The notes under the pieces were generated by a model that ran no database searches, was not told the origin of the DNA, and saw only the letters and a list, made by a program, of their open reading frames with translations. From JBPRGG01 sp051418075 (GTDB lineage Bacteria > Bacteroidota > Bacteroidia > Cytophagales > Cyclobacteriaceae), in the NCBI GenBank assembly GCA_051418075.1, contig JBPRGG010000048.1, positions 12,961 through 76,960 of the forward strand: a DNA stretch of 64,000 nt, in the 5' to 3' direction. The translations under genes were made by a program, and so were the position numbers. Positions 25,597 through 33,789 of the stretch are shown piece after piece; positions within the stretch are counted from its first letter, which is position 1, and each line of letters begins with the position of its first letter.

Positions 25597-28356
25597 TCAT
25601 TTATCTGATTTTTGCTCTTTTTTGGAATGTCTTAAGGCCGATTGGGCTGCGGCTAATCGGGCAACTGGTACCCGGTAGGGGGAACAGCTGACATAATCTA
25701 CGCCTACTTCATGCAGGAACTCTACAGAATAAGGATCGCCCCCATGTTCGCCACAAATACCCAGCTTCAGACCGGGTTTGGTCTGCCTTCCTCTTTCAGC
25801 TCCAATCTTGATCAGTTGACCCACCCCATTGATATCCAGGTGCTGAAAAGGATCCTTTTTATAAATATTCTCTTCAATATACTTAGGTAAAAATACCGCT
25901 GAATCATCCCTAGACAGCCCCAAAGTGGTTTGTGTTAAATCATTGGTACCAAAGCTGAAAAAACTGGCGCTTTCGGCAATCTTATCAGCAATTAACGCTG
26001 CCCGGGGCAGCTCAATCATAGTACCTATCTCGTACTCAACAGTGATCTGATAGCGGTTCATGATCTCACTGGCCACCTTATTGATAATCTCTTTTTGCAA
26101 ATTAAGCTCTTTCCTGGTTGAAACCAGTGGTATCATGATCTCAGGCTTAACCTTCTTCCCATGTTTTTTAACTTCACAAGCTGCTTCAAAAATGGCCTTA
26201 GCTTGCATTTCAGTCAATTCAGGGAAAACAATACCTAACCGGCAACCCCTTAATCCCAGCATCGGATTACTTTCTTTTAAAAGATCCACTTTGGTCAGTA
26301 AGGTTTCTTTTTCTCTGATAAATTTCAGGATCTCATTAATTTCATTTAAACCTTTAGCTTCCTTCAGATTCATCTTCAAATCCATGATATCGAAGAAAAG
26401 TGATTCGCGGTCCGGTAAAAATTCATGCAGTGGTGGATCAAATGTTCTGATATTTACCGGGAAACCATCCATTACTTCGAAAATGGCAATAAAATCTTCG
26501 ATCTGCATTGGTAGTATTTTGGCCAGAGCAGTACGGCGACCTATTTCATTCTCGGCCAGGATCATTTCACGTATGGCTTCGATTCGATTGCCTTCAAAGA
26601 ACATGTGTTCCGTACGGCACAATCCAATACCTTCTGCCCCAAATTTCCTGGCAATTCTGCTGTCGTGAGGCGTGTCGGCATTGGTTCTCACTTTCATACT
26701 TTTAAATGAATCAGTCCACAGCATCAGTTTTTCAAAATTCCCGGACAATTCAGGCTCGATAGTTGGTATCTTACCTTCCATAATCTCCCCGGTACTGCCA
26801 TTGATAGAAATAAAATCACCTTCCTTGATTACTTTAGAACCGGCTTTAAACTGGCGGGAATTGTACATTACTATAATATCCTTGCATCCGGTTACACAGC
26901 ATTTGCCCATTCCACGGGCCACTACCGCAGCATGAGAGGTCATACCTCCCCTTGAAGTCAGGATCCCATTGGCAGCATGCATTCCACCAATATCCTCCGG
27001 TGAAGTTTCCATCCTGACCAGGATAACCTGTTCACCCCGAGATGACCATTCTTCCGCATCATTGGCATTGAAAACCACTTTTCCTACGGCTGCTCCGGGT
27101 GAGGCAGGTAAGCCCTTGGCAATGGGATGAATTTCCACTTTAGGATCAAAAGTCGGATGGAGCAGGTGATTAATCTGTTCAGGATCAATACGCAGAATTG
27201 CTTCTTCCTGGGTAATTAAACCTTCTTCCACCATCTCCACTGCAATTCGCAGGGAAGCAGCCGAAGTACGCTTTCCGGTCCTGGTCTGCAACATCCATAG
27301 CCTGCCCCTTTCAATGGTAAATTCCACATCCTGCATCTCCCGGTAATGATGCTCCAGCTTATTCCTTATATCCATCAACTGCCGGTATATAGCTGGCATC
27401 AGGGTTTCCAGCAGGACATCTTCTTTTGCCTTCCGGCTCACTTTATTGATGGGCTGTGGTGTTCGGGTACCGGCTACAATATCCTCGCCCTGGACATTGA
27501 TCAGGTATTCTCCATAAAACTGGTTAACCCCGGTGGAAGGATCGCGGGTAAAAGCAACTCCTGTGCCTGAATCATTGCCCATATTACCATAAACCATAGC
27601 CTGTACGTTTACTGCCGTTCCCCAGTCACCGGGAATGTTATTCAAACGGCGATAAGTAATAGCCCGGGAGTTTTGCCAGCTGTTGAATACTGCTGATATA
27701 GCCCCCCAAAGTTGTTCTTTAGGATCTTCGGGAAAGTTTTTGGCAAACCTTTTATAAATGGCCTTTTTAAAGTCGGCTACAATTTGTTTCAGATCCTCCA
27801 CAGACAGGTCTGTATCGAGTTCTTTTCCAGTTTCTTTCTTTCTGATTTCAATGATCTCCTCGAACACATCCAATTCATCTTTATGCTCCGGTTTTAATCC
27901 CATCACCACATCGCCATACATCTGGATGAATCGTCGGTATGAATCCCAAACGAACCGTGGATTATTGGTCTGTTTAGCCAAACCTTCAGCGATTTCATCA
28001 TTGATTCCCAGGTTAAGCACAGTATCCATCATACCAGGCATAGAGGCCGGAGCGCCAGACCTGACCGATAAAAGTAGTGGATTAGATGGATCTCCAAATT
28101 TTTTATCCATCACTTTTTCCACCCTTTCCAGGGCGGCATCAACTTCTTCCCTCAGCCCTTCAGGATAGCTTCTGTCATTATCATAAAATGCATTACAAAC
28201 CTCGGTAGTAATAGTATAACCCGGAGGTACGGGAATACCTAAATTACACATTTCTGCTAAATTGGCGCCTTTACCACCTAATAGGTATTTCATATTGGCA
28301 TTTCCTTCTGCCTCATTGGCAGCAAAAAAGAAAACTTTTTTATCTGATGCTTTCAT
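25597..28356 (-). CDS. ppdK: Pyruvate, phosphate dikinase
   Basis: A 919-aa full-length dikinase that interconverts pyruvate + ATP + Pi and PEP + AMP + PPi. The N-terminal ATP-grasp part starts KYLLGGKGANLAEMCNLGIPVPPG. The phosphohistidine domain has GILTSRGGMTSHAAVVARGMGKCCVTG (active His near 460). The C-terminal PEP/pyruvate barrel includes GLCRTEHMFF, GTNDLTQTTLGLSRDD and the proton-donor Cys in LGICGEHGGDP. The C-terminus ends in a Lys-rich tail. It converges on the transcarboxylase operon. Together they set the PEP-pyruvate-oxaloacetate-methylmalonyl-CoA node, which suits an organism growing on propionate- or lactate-like substrates or running gluconeogenesis. Confidence 0.97.
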   Translation of the reverse strand: MKASDKKVFFFAANEAEGNANMKYLLGGKGANLAEMCNLGIPVPPGYTITTEVCNAFYDNDRSYPEGLREEVDAALERVEKVMDKKFGDPSNPLLLSVRSGAPASMPGMMDTVLNLGINDEIAEGLAKQTNNPRFVWDSYRRFIQMYGDVVMGLKPEHKDELDVFEEIIEIRKKETGKELDTDLSVEDLKQIVADFKKAIYKRFAKNFPEDPKEQLWGAISAVFNSWQNSRAITYRRLNNIPGDWGTAVNVQAMVYGNMGNDSGTGVAFTRDPSTGVNQFYGEYLINVQGEDIVAGTRTPQPINKVSRKAKEDVLLETLMPAIYRQLMDIRNKLEHHYREMQDVEFTIERGRLWMLQTRTGKRTSAASLRIAVEMVEEGLITQEEAILRIDPEQINHLLHPTFDPKVEIHPIAKGLPASPGAAVGKVVFNANDAEEWSSRGEQVILVRMETSPEDIGGMHAANGILTSRGGMTSHAAVVARGMGKCCVTGCKDIIVMYNSRQFKAGSKVIKEGDFISINGSTGEIMEGKIPTIEPELSGNFEKLMLWTDSFKSMKVRTNADTPHDSRIARKFGAEGIGLCRTEHMFFEGNRIEAIREMILAENEIGRRTALAKILPMQIEDFIAIFEVMDGFPVNIRTFDPPLHEFLPDRESLFFDIMDLKMNLKEAKGLNEINEILKFIREKETLLTKVDLLKESNPMLGLRGCRLGIVFPELTEMQAKAIFEAACEVKKHGKKVKPEIMIPLVSTRKELNLQKEIINKVASEIMNRYQITVEYEIGTMIELPRAALIADKIAESASFFSFGTNDLTQTTLGLSRDDSAVFLPKYIEENIYKKDPFQHLDINGVGQLIKIGAERGRQTKPGLKLGICGEHGGDPYSVEFLHEVGVDYVSCSPYRVPVARLAAAQSALRHSKKEQKSDK

Positions 28357-28851
28357 TTTAGTTTGAGTTCTTAAAAAAGTATAACAATTTGGTTTACATG
28401 ATAAATATATAAAAAAGGTTTAAATCTCAATAGTTTTAAGCAGTTATTCTGGAAAATCATCCAGTATTATTATAAATTCAATATTGGAGAAATTATATTA
28501 TTCTTTCCCCATAACCACATAATACATTGATAAGAATGTTACCATAATTTCATTTTCCGGGCAAAAAAACAACTGGAAAATGAGGTTTCTCAACCCGTAC
28601 AGGGCGTTAGGTCCGGATGAGTAATATTATACTGTATTCTATTTTCAAATTTTGAGTTAAGAAGCTTTATGCGTTCCTACTGTCCGTCCCATCGCATTAC
28701 AGTTGCAGCCTGCAAACATAACTTATGCTGTTTCGATAATTATTTGTGCGTATAGCAGAATGTTTTTAAAAATGTAGTCTGTAAAAAATTTTTCATTGAT
28801 CACCATTCCTCAGAAGCCGCTAAAAATTCCAAAGTCAGCCCTTAAATAAAA
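28357..28851. other. Intergenic region, no gene seen
   Basis: About 495 bp between the dikinase start and the sulfatase stop. The left part should hold the dikinase promoter. An inverted repeat CATTTTCC (28551-28558) / GGAAAATG (28575-28582) with a 16-nt spacer may be a weak terminator or operator. The stretch 28600-28800 is less AT-rich than usual for a spacer here and may be decayed coding sequence, but I recognise nothing in it. Confidence 0.4.
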
Positions 28852-30297
28852 TTAATTACTCCTGCCACTTTGCTGATATTTGATCAATAGCTTTTCCAGA
28901 TTTTCCACCGTTTCCGGGTACAGATCATATAAATTTTGATCCTCCAATGAATCAGAATCAAAATGATACAACTGACCGGGAGGATAGTCAAAAGTTCTTG
29001 AATCTCCCCAACCACCAGAACCCTTGGCCAAAATCAGCTTCCAGTTGTCTTTTCGAATAGCAAACATACCATAAGCTGAATGGCTCACCAGCGCTTCCCG
29101 AACAGGTTTTTCATCATTTTCATTAATTAATAAAGGCAAAAAACTATAGCTGTCTTCCCCTGCATTATCCGGCAGATCCACTTCAAAATAATCGGCTAAT
29201 GTGGCTATCCAGTCGGTGAGGCAGATTAATGCATTGGATTGACTTCCTGCTTTAATTTTTCCGGGCCAATGGGCAATCAGGGGCACCCGGTGACCCCCTT
29301 CCCAAATTTGAGTTTTTCGGCCGCGCCAAACATAGTTACCCTGGTGATCATATTGGATCGGTTCACCTGTTACTGAATCTTCATCCAGAGATTGTTGACC
29401 ACCAATAGCTCCATTATCACTGGTAATCACAATCAAGGTATTTTCATAGATACCTTTTTCTTTTAATGTTCTCACCACCTCTCCTACTGTCCAGTCTACT
29501 TCAGCTACCATGTCTCCTCGCTTACCGGCCTGACTTCTTCCTTTTATGAAATTGGGGGGATATAAAGGGCGATGAGGGGCTGAAGTCATCAGGTGCAGGT
29601 AGAAAGGCTTATTATTTTGAGCCTGCTGGTTAATAAAATCCACTGCCCGGGCTGTTATGGTGGGACCTACATCTTCATGCCGCCATCCCGGCACCATCCT
29701 CATATTGCCATTATTGGTGAATATATCAGGAGGAACAGGCTCATCAGGTATCCCCACCGTGTGGTAATTTTCTATAAAACATAAAGGTGACATGTTGAGG
29801 GAAGCATTGATGCCAAAAAAATAATCAAATCCCAATTCCAGCGGGCCTGGTTTAAGTGCGGGACCATAATAATCGATGGAATCCAGATAGGTAAGTCCCA
29901 GATGCCATTTACCTATCATAGCTGAATTATATCCCTGATCCTGAAGCAGATCCGCCACAGTGTACCGGGCAGTGTCTACCATTAATTTATCAAAAGGACC
30001 CAAAGCCCCCTGTTGAAGCCAGGTTCTCCAGGCATAACGCCCAGTCAAAACGCCATAGCGGGTGGGAGAACAGACAGAAGAGGGTGAGTGTGCATCAGTG
30101 AACATGATACCACCTCTGGCCAGGATATCCATATTGGGTGTAGGTATTTTTGATTTGGGATTATAAATCCCAACGTCACCATAGCCCATGTCATCTGCCA
30201 TAATAAAAACGATATTTGGTTTCAGCTGTTCCTGATTTTCTGGCTGACAACCTAATGAAAAGCATATGAAAACCATGTATAATAATCTTTTCATCAT
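28852..30297 (-). CDS. Sulfatase lipoprotein, arylsulfatase type (S1 family)
   Basis: A 481-aa sulfatase. The signal peptide ends in a lipobox with Cys17 (CFSLGCQPE), so it is probably surface- or periplasm-anchored. NIVFIMADDMGYGD (residues 28-41) supplies the first calcium ligands. The formylglycine motif is C76-S-P-T-R80 (SSVCSPTRYGVLTGR), so a maturation enzyme is needed. GKWHLG, SAPHRPLYPP and IVITSDNGAIGG give the rest of the active site. S1 sulfatases remove sulfate esters from glycans such as those of marine algae. It stands alone on the minus strand, with a direct-repeat motif 55 bp before its start that also lies upstream of the paralogue pair near 35.9 kb. Confidence 0.94.
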   Translation of the reverse strand: MMKRLLYMVFICFSLGCQPENQEQLKPNIVFIMADDMGYGDVGIYNPKSKIPTPNMDILARGGIMFTDAHSPSSVCSPTRYGVLTGRYAWRTWLQQGALGPFDKLMVDTARYTVADLLQDQGYNSAMIGKWHLGLTYLDSIDYYGPALKPGPLELGFDYFFGINASLNMSPLCFIENYHTVGIPDEPVPPDIFTNNGNMRMVPGWRHEDVGPTITARAVDFINQQAQNNKPFYLHLMTSAPHRPLYPPNFIKGRSQAGKRGDMVAEVDWTVGEVVRTLKEKGIYENTLIVITSDNGAIGGQQSLDEDSVTGEPIQYDHQGNYVWRGRKTQIWEGGHRVPLIAHWPGKIKAGSQSNALICLTDWIATLADYFEVDLPDNAGEDSYSFLPLLINENDEKPVREALVSHSAYGMFAIRKDNWKLILAKGSGGWGDSRTFDYPPGQLYHFDSDSLEDQNLYDLYPETVENLEKLLIKYQQSGRSN

Positions 30298-30351
30298 AAT
30301 TGATCATTACTAAATACGGAACGATTAAATTAGAAGAAAACACACCAGCGT

Positions 30352-30372
30352 ATATCCTGTCGTATCCTGAAA
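30352..30372 (-). promoter_or_regulatory. Direct-repeat operator candidate upstream of the sulfatase
   Basis: The plus-strand text is TATCCTGT-C-GTATCCTGAAA; on the minus strand it reads as two CAGGATA units 10 bp apart. The same element with one change is at 35939-35959, upstream of the glycosidase-like pair. Both copies lie 5' of a minus-strand gene. Direct repeats one helical turn apart suit AraC-type or similar activators. Confidence 0.45.
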
Positions 30373-30555
30373 TGCAATTCTTAAAAGCAGTATTTGGGAA
30401 AAGGGCATGTTTTTCATATATCAGTATGCTCCAGATATGAAACAATTTTTTAAAAGGAGGAATTTGATTGTTTGCTGCAAAAAAATTTCAAAAATTACTT
30501 CCTTTTGTTTGTAATAAAATTTGTTTAAAACCTACTTTATAAGAAAAAGGAATAA

Positions 30556-31059
30556 ATGAAACCCGATAAAGATGCATTTCTGGAGATACTCTCAAATTAC
30601 CAAGGGATATTGCATAAAGTGAGTCTGGTCTACTTTAAAAATGCATCGGACAGAGAAGATAATCTTCAGGAAATCATATATCAGCTCTGGAAATCCTATC
30701 CCAATTTGAAAAATCACAACAGCATCGGGTCCTGGATCTATGCCATAGCCATCAACACCTCATTATCCAGGATCAAAAAAGTATCAAGGATTGAATACAG
30801 AGAAACAGTGCCGGAAATACCTGACAAATCCAATGTTTTAGACCAACTATCTGCCAATGAATCGTTCAAATTATTACTGCATGCCATTTACCATCTTGAA
30901 GAGATCGACAAATCGATCATGCTTCTCTATCTGGAAGAAAAAAGTTATGATGAAATTGCCAATATAATCGGTATTTCGAAGACAAATGTTGGGGTGAGGA
31001 TCAACCGAGCCAAAACACTGTTAAAGCAAAACATAAAAGAAAAAAGCCATGGAATATAA
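30556..31059 (+). CDS. ECF-type RNA polymerase sigma factor
   Basis: A 167-aa sigma-70 family protein of ECF size. Region 2 covers residues ~10-75 (YFKNASDREDNLQEIIYQLWKSYP and SIGSWIYAIAINTSLSRIKK). Region 4 covers ~105-160, with the helix-turn-helix in YLEEKSYDEIANIIGISKTNVGVRINRAKTLLK. It overlaps the next gene, a small membrane protein, by 11 bp, the usual coupling of an ECF sigma with its partner. This Bacteroidota group often pairs with uncharacterised multi-pass proteins rather than FecR. What it controls is not visible; the sulfatase, transcribed away from it, is a neighbour only. Confidence 0.93.
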   Translation: MKPDKDAFLEILSNYQGILHKVSLVYFKNASDREDNLQEIIYQLWKSYPNLKNHNSIGSWIYAIAINTSLSRIKKVSRIEYRETVPEIPDKSNVLDQLSANESFKLLLHAIYHLEEIDKSIMLLYLEEKSYDEIANIIGISKTNVGVRINRAKTLLKQNIKEKSHGI

Positions 31060-31678
31060 TGAATTACAAAAAATATGGAGATCCGCAGATGCTAATATTC
31101 ATCAGAGATCCAGGGATGAGTTGAATTTTTTATTGACATCAAAAGCAAAACAGGCTTTTAATGAATTTATTATCATTAATCTTATGGCCATTCCAATTTG
31201 TATAGGTGTAATGTTATGGTTGATTGTTTCTACGGCAAACCGAATAGAAGATAAATTATATGTAGCTAATAATATTTTGCTGGGAGGAATTATTTTATTT
31301 GCTCTGTTTTATCTGGTCAGTGAATGGAACCGGTTTACACGAAATAAAAAGGATAAGCCGGTAAAGGAATGGATAGAGATAGAAATTAACCTGTTGGCCA
31401 AATGGCTGACTGGTAAGTACAGGAATATAAATTTTTATCTTATTCCGGTATTATATGTCCTTACCTTTTTATCCATTCATATTTACTATTCGGATTTGTA
31501 TTTTACTGAAGTATTTCAGTCGGATAAATTTATAACTGAAGATATGTGGGGGATCATTATTTTCACACCCATGCTACTTGCTGGTCTATTTATAAGTTTA
31601 AAAAGACTTCGTAAACATCAAATTAATAAGTTAGAATTTCTGAAGGATTTGCAGGATCGTCTGGCTAATGTGGACTAA
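31049..31678 (+). CDS. Multi-pass membrane protein, likely partner of the ECF sigma factor
   Basis: A 209-aa protein starting MEYNELQKIWRSADANIHQRS, a soluble N-terminal stretch of ~35 residues that could hold the sigma factor. Four hydrophobic segments follow (about 38-62, 74-92, 127-147 and 165-187), ending in a charged tail. No zinc-binding HxxxCxxC motif is seen, so this is not a classical ZAS anti-sigma factor. The 11-bp overlap with the sigma gene supports a shared role. I do not recognise a named family beyond the common 'sigma-associated membrane protein' pattern of Bacteroidota. Confidence 0.75.
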   Translation: MEYNELQKIWRSADANIHQRSRDELNFLLTSKAKQAFNEFIIINLMAIPICIGVMLWLIVSTANRIEDKLYVANNILLGGIILFALFYLVSEWNRFTRNKKDKPVKEWIEIEINLLAKWLTGKYRNINFYLIPVLYVLTFLSIHIYYSDLYFTEVFQSDKFITEDMWGIIIFTPMLLAGLFISLKRLRKHQINKLEFLKDLQDRLANVD

Positions 31679-31730
31679 CAGAACGGATTGTGATTGTCTC
31701 ATCTAATCTAAAGACAAATAAATTCAATCA

Positions 31731-33779
31731 TCACAAATCATCGCTATACAATATAACCACGCTCCAGGGTGCCATCCTGTCAACATTGAAAATTAACTGA
31801 TCATCCTGTTTTTTTGCTATGATGTTCTGCTCTCCTTCATCAGTTAAGAGCTTCAAATGATCCGAGTAGCTTTTTACAACCACCGGTACATCTTCATAAA
31901 CATCAAATGAACTATTGAATAGTGACAGTACAAATCCTCCCTGACTATTTTTCCTGAACAGGGGCATGATCCGACAGGGTTTATCGATTTTTACCGGCAT
32001 TTTACTACGGCTTAAAAAGTGAAACAAGCGGCTCAGTTGAGTAACTTTGGCCAGCATACCCACATTCCGCCAGGGGTGGTAACTGGAGACAGCGATCCTG
32101 CCACCCAGTTCATTTTCATACAAAGACAAGCTGATGCCTCTGTGATCATGGCTGGACATTTCATATAGATCATTCACTGCCTCCACCTGCTCATCTACCT
32201 TTTCCAAAAAACTTCCCCTGGACCAACCCTCAGCCCGTCGCATGGTACCAGTTAATTCCTGGTTAAGAGGATGAGAAGAAAATACCTCCACCGAAATGAC
32301 AGATTCATCTACATGCTTCACCCCGGCTAATTCACCCAGACCTCTCTGCCACAAAACATCCAGGGCCTGGGCATCCATATATACTGCCCCAGACAGCATT
32401 TCAAGCAATTGTTCATCAGTGAAAGCCTCAGCCATACGCCCTGACATCAAGACGCCACAACTATTTTTCCAGCTATTGGTAAATGGTATACCTATTTCTG
32501 ACAACTGATTAGGTTTCTGAATATCGTAGGCATCTGAATTTTGAAACCAACCACCCGGACCCACTTCCCGCCGGGCCATTAAATCCGGGTGATCCATTGG
32601 CCAAAAGCCATAAAGCCTTGTATTCTGACTAACCTGAACAAGCTTCTCCCAAAAAGGCCGGTATTGAGAGATTTGCTTAAGTAAAGGATCATATTCCTGC
32701 AGGTTCGTATTATCTCTTTCGTAAAAAACATTATAGGCAATACCGTTGCAACCAGCCATAAAGGCCAGAGTACTTTCATTCAAATTAGTAGCAGTAGATT
32801 TGTTCAGGGTAATATAAGGCCATTCTTCCTGCTCATATTCTATTCTTTTTACACCAGGAGCATAATCGCGTACCTGCCGGCCTACTTCAAAAATCTTATT
32901 TGTGATTTGGCGGGGATTATCATCCCGGTAAAACCCATGACCAGGTCTACCCATAGTGGCCTGAAAAGCCTTACTCCAGCCATGCACATCGTTGCCAGCG
33001 TAGGTTCTATGAGTATAGCCAATGGTCATCAGCCCCATTTCGATCTGCGGATCTATTGAGTTGACGGTGGCTGTAAGTTCCCGGGCCAGGCTGGTAAGGG
33101 TTTGGTTACAAAATTCAGACCATGACAGCCGTAAATCTTTATTTTTCGGTTGGCTCAATCGGTTAACCAGATCCTCTCTGGCAGTTTCATGGTCAAATTT
33201 CCCTAAACAGATAGGACAAAAACAAGGGTATTGTACACCATGGGAAATCATACGAAAATCGTCATCCATCCAAATAAAATCGGGCTGAGCCTGGGCCGTA
33301 AGCTGGTAGCGTTGATTCAGGTATTTGCGAAATTCGGGATCATTGGGACAGGGGCACAGTGATTCTTTGCCATCGTGGCCAATCATGGGCTGATAAGGCA
33401 TTTCCCAGATACCGGCCCGGTTGCCATGGCCCAGGTTATTCAAAACGTTAATACCCACCCTGGGAATACCATCCTGTTTAAACTGGACTATTCTCTTTTG
33501 ATGTACTGAAGTCATTTCCCGCACAAAATCGAGAGGCGCACAAGGGGCTGAAGGCAAGGTTTCATCAAAAAGGGCCAGCTCATTGACAGCTTTTTGATGC
33601 TTGTGAAAAAAAGCCCTGGTAGCTGCAAACTCCTTATCTGTAGTAAACATATTAGGATGCAACCGGTAAGCCAGGGTAAAATGACTGGATCCTGCTTTCC
33701 CTACCGAGGGAGCACATTGGTACATGAATATACCGGATGATAGCAATCCTAAAGCTTTGATGGTTTCTCTGCGGTTCAT
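31731..33779 (-). CDS. Tat-exported glycosidase-like protein, paralogue B
   Basis: A 682-aa protein. The start MNRRETIKALGLLSSG has twin arginines and a hydrophobic stretch, with a Cys at 22 that suggests a Tat-exported lipoprotein. The middle part looks like a TIM-barrel hydrolase: PDFIWMDDDFR (residues ~170-180), then a CFCPIC cysteine cluster, IEMGLMTIGY and RIEYEQEEWPY with acidic residues at strand ends. The C-terminal third has a glutamine-amidotransferase-like/trimerisation-like region and a beta-rich end, as in GH42-type galactosidases. No exact family comes to mind. It follows its paralogue by 10 bp and is clearly homologous over its full length. Confidence 0.7.
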   Translation of the reverse strand: MNRRETIKALGLLSSGIFMYQCAPSVGKAGSSHFTLAYRLHPNMFTTDKEFAATRAFFHKHQKAVNELALFDETLPSAPCAPLDFVREMTSVHQKRIVQFKQDGIPRVGINVLNNLGHGNRAGIWEMPYQPMIGHDGKESLCPCPNDPEFRKYLNQRYQLTAQAQPDFIWMDDDFRMISHGVQYPCFCPICLGKFDHETAREDLVNRLSQPKNKDLRLSWSEFCNQTLTSLARELTATVNSIDPQIEMGLMTIGYTHRTYAGNDVHGWSKAFQATMGRPGHGFYRDDNPRQITNKIFEVGRQVRDYAPGVKRIEYEQEEWPYITLNKSTATNLNESTLAFMAGCNGIAYNVFYERDNTNLQEYDPLLKQISQYRPFWEKLVQVSQNTRLYGFWPMDHPDLMARREVGPGGWFQNSDAYDIQKPNQLSEIGIPFTNSWKNSCGVLMSGRMAEAFTDEQLLEMLSGAVYMDAQALDVLWQRGLGELAGVKHVDESVISVEVFSSHPLNQELTGTMRRAEGWSRGSFLEKVDEQVEAVNDLYEMSSHDHRGISLSLYENELGGRIAVSSYHPWRNVGMLAKVTQLSRLFHFLSRSKMPVKIDKPCRIMPLFRKNSQGGFVLSLFNSSFDVYEDVPVVVKSYSDHLKLLTDEGEQNIIAKKQDDQLIFNVDRMAPWSVVILYSDDL

Positions 33780-33789
33780 AAAACAAAGA

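Noticed and set aside
26060..26668. 202-aa plus-strand frame opposite ppdK
   Set aside because: Shadow frame; the dikinase on the other strand has all its conserved motifs across this span.
28551..28582. CATTTTCC/GGAAAATG inverted repeat as a terminator
   Set aside because: The 16-nt loop and the lack of a T run make it weak, and it sits in front of, not behind, the nearest start. It is mentioned only in the gap entry.
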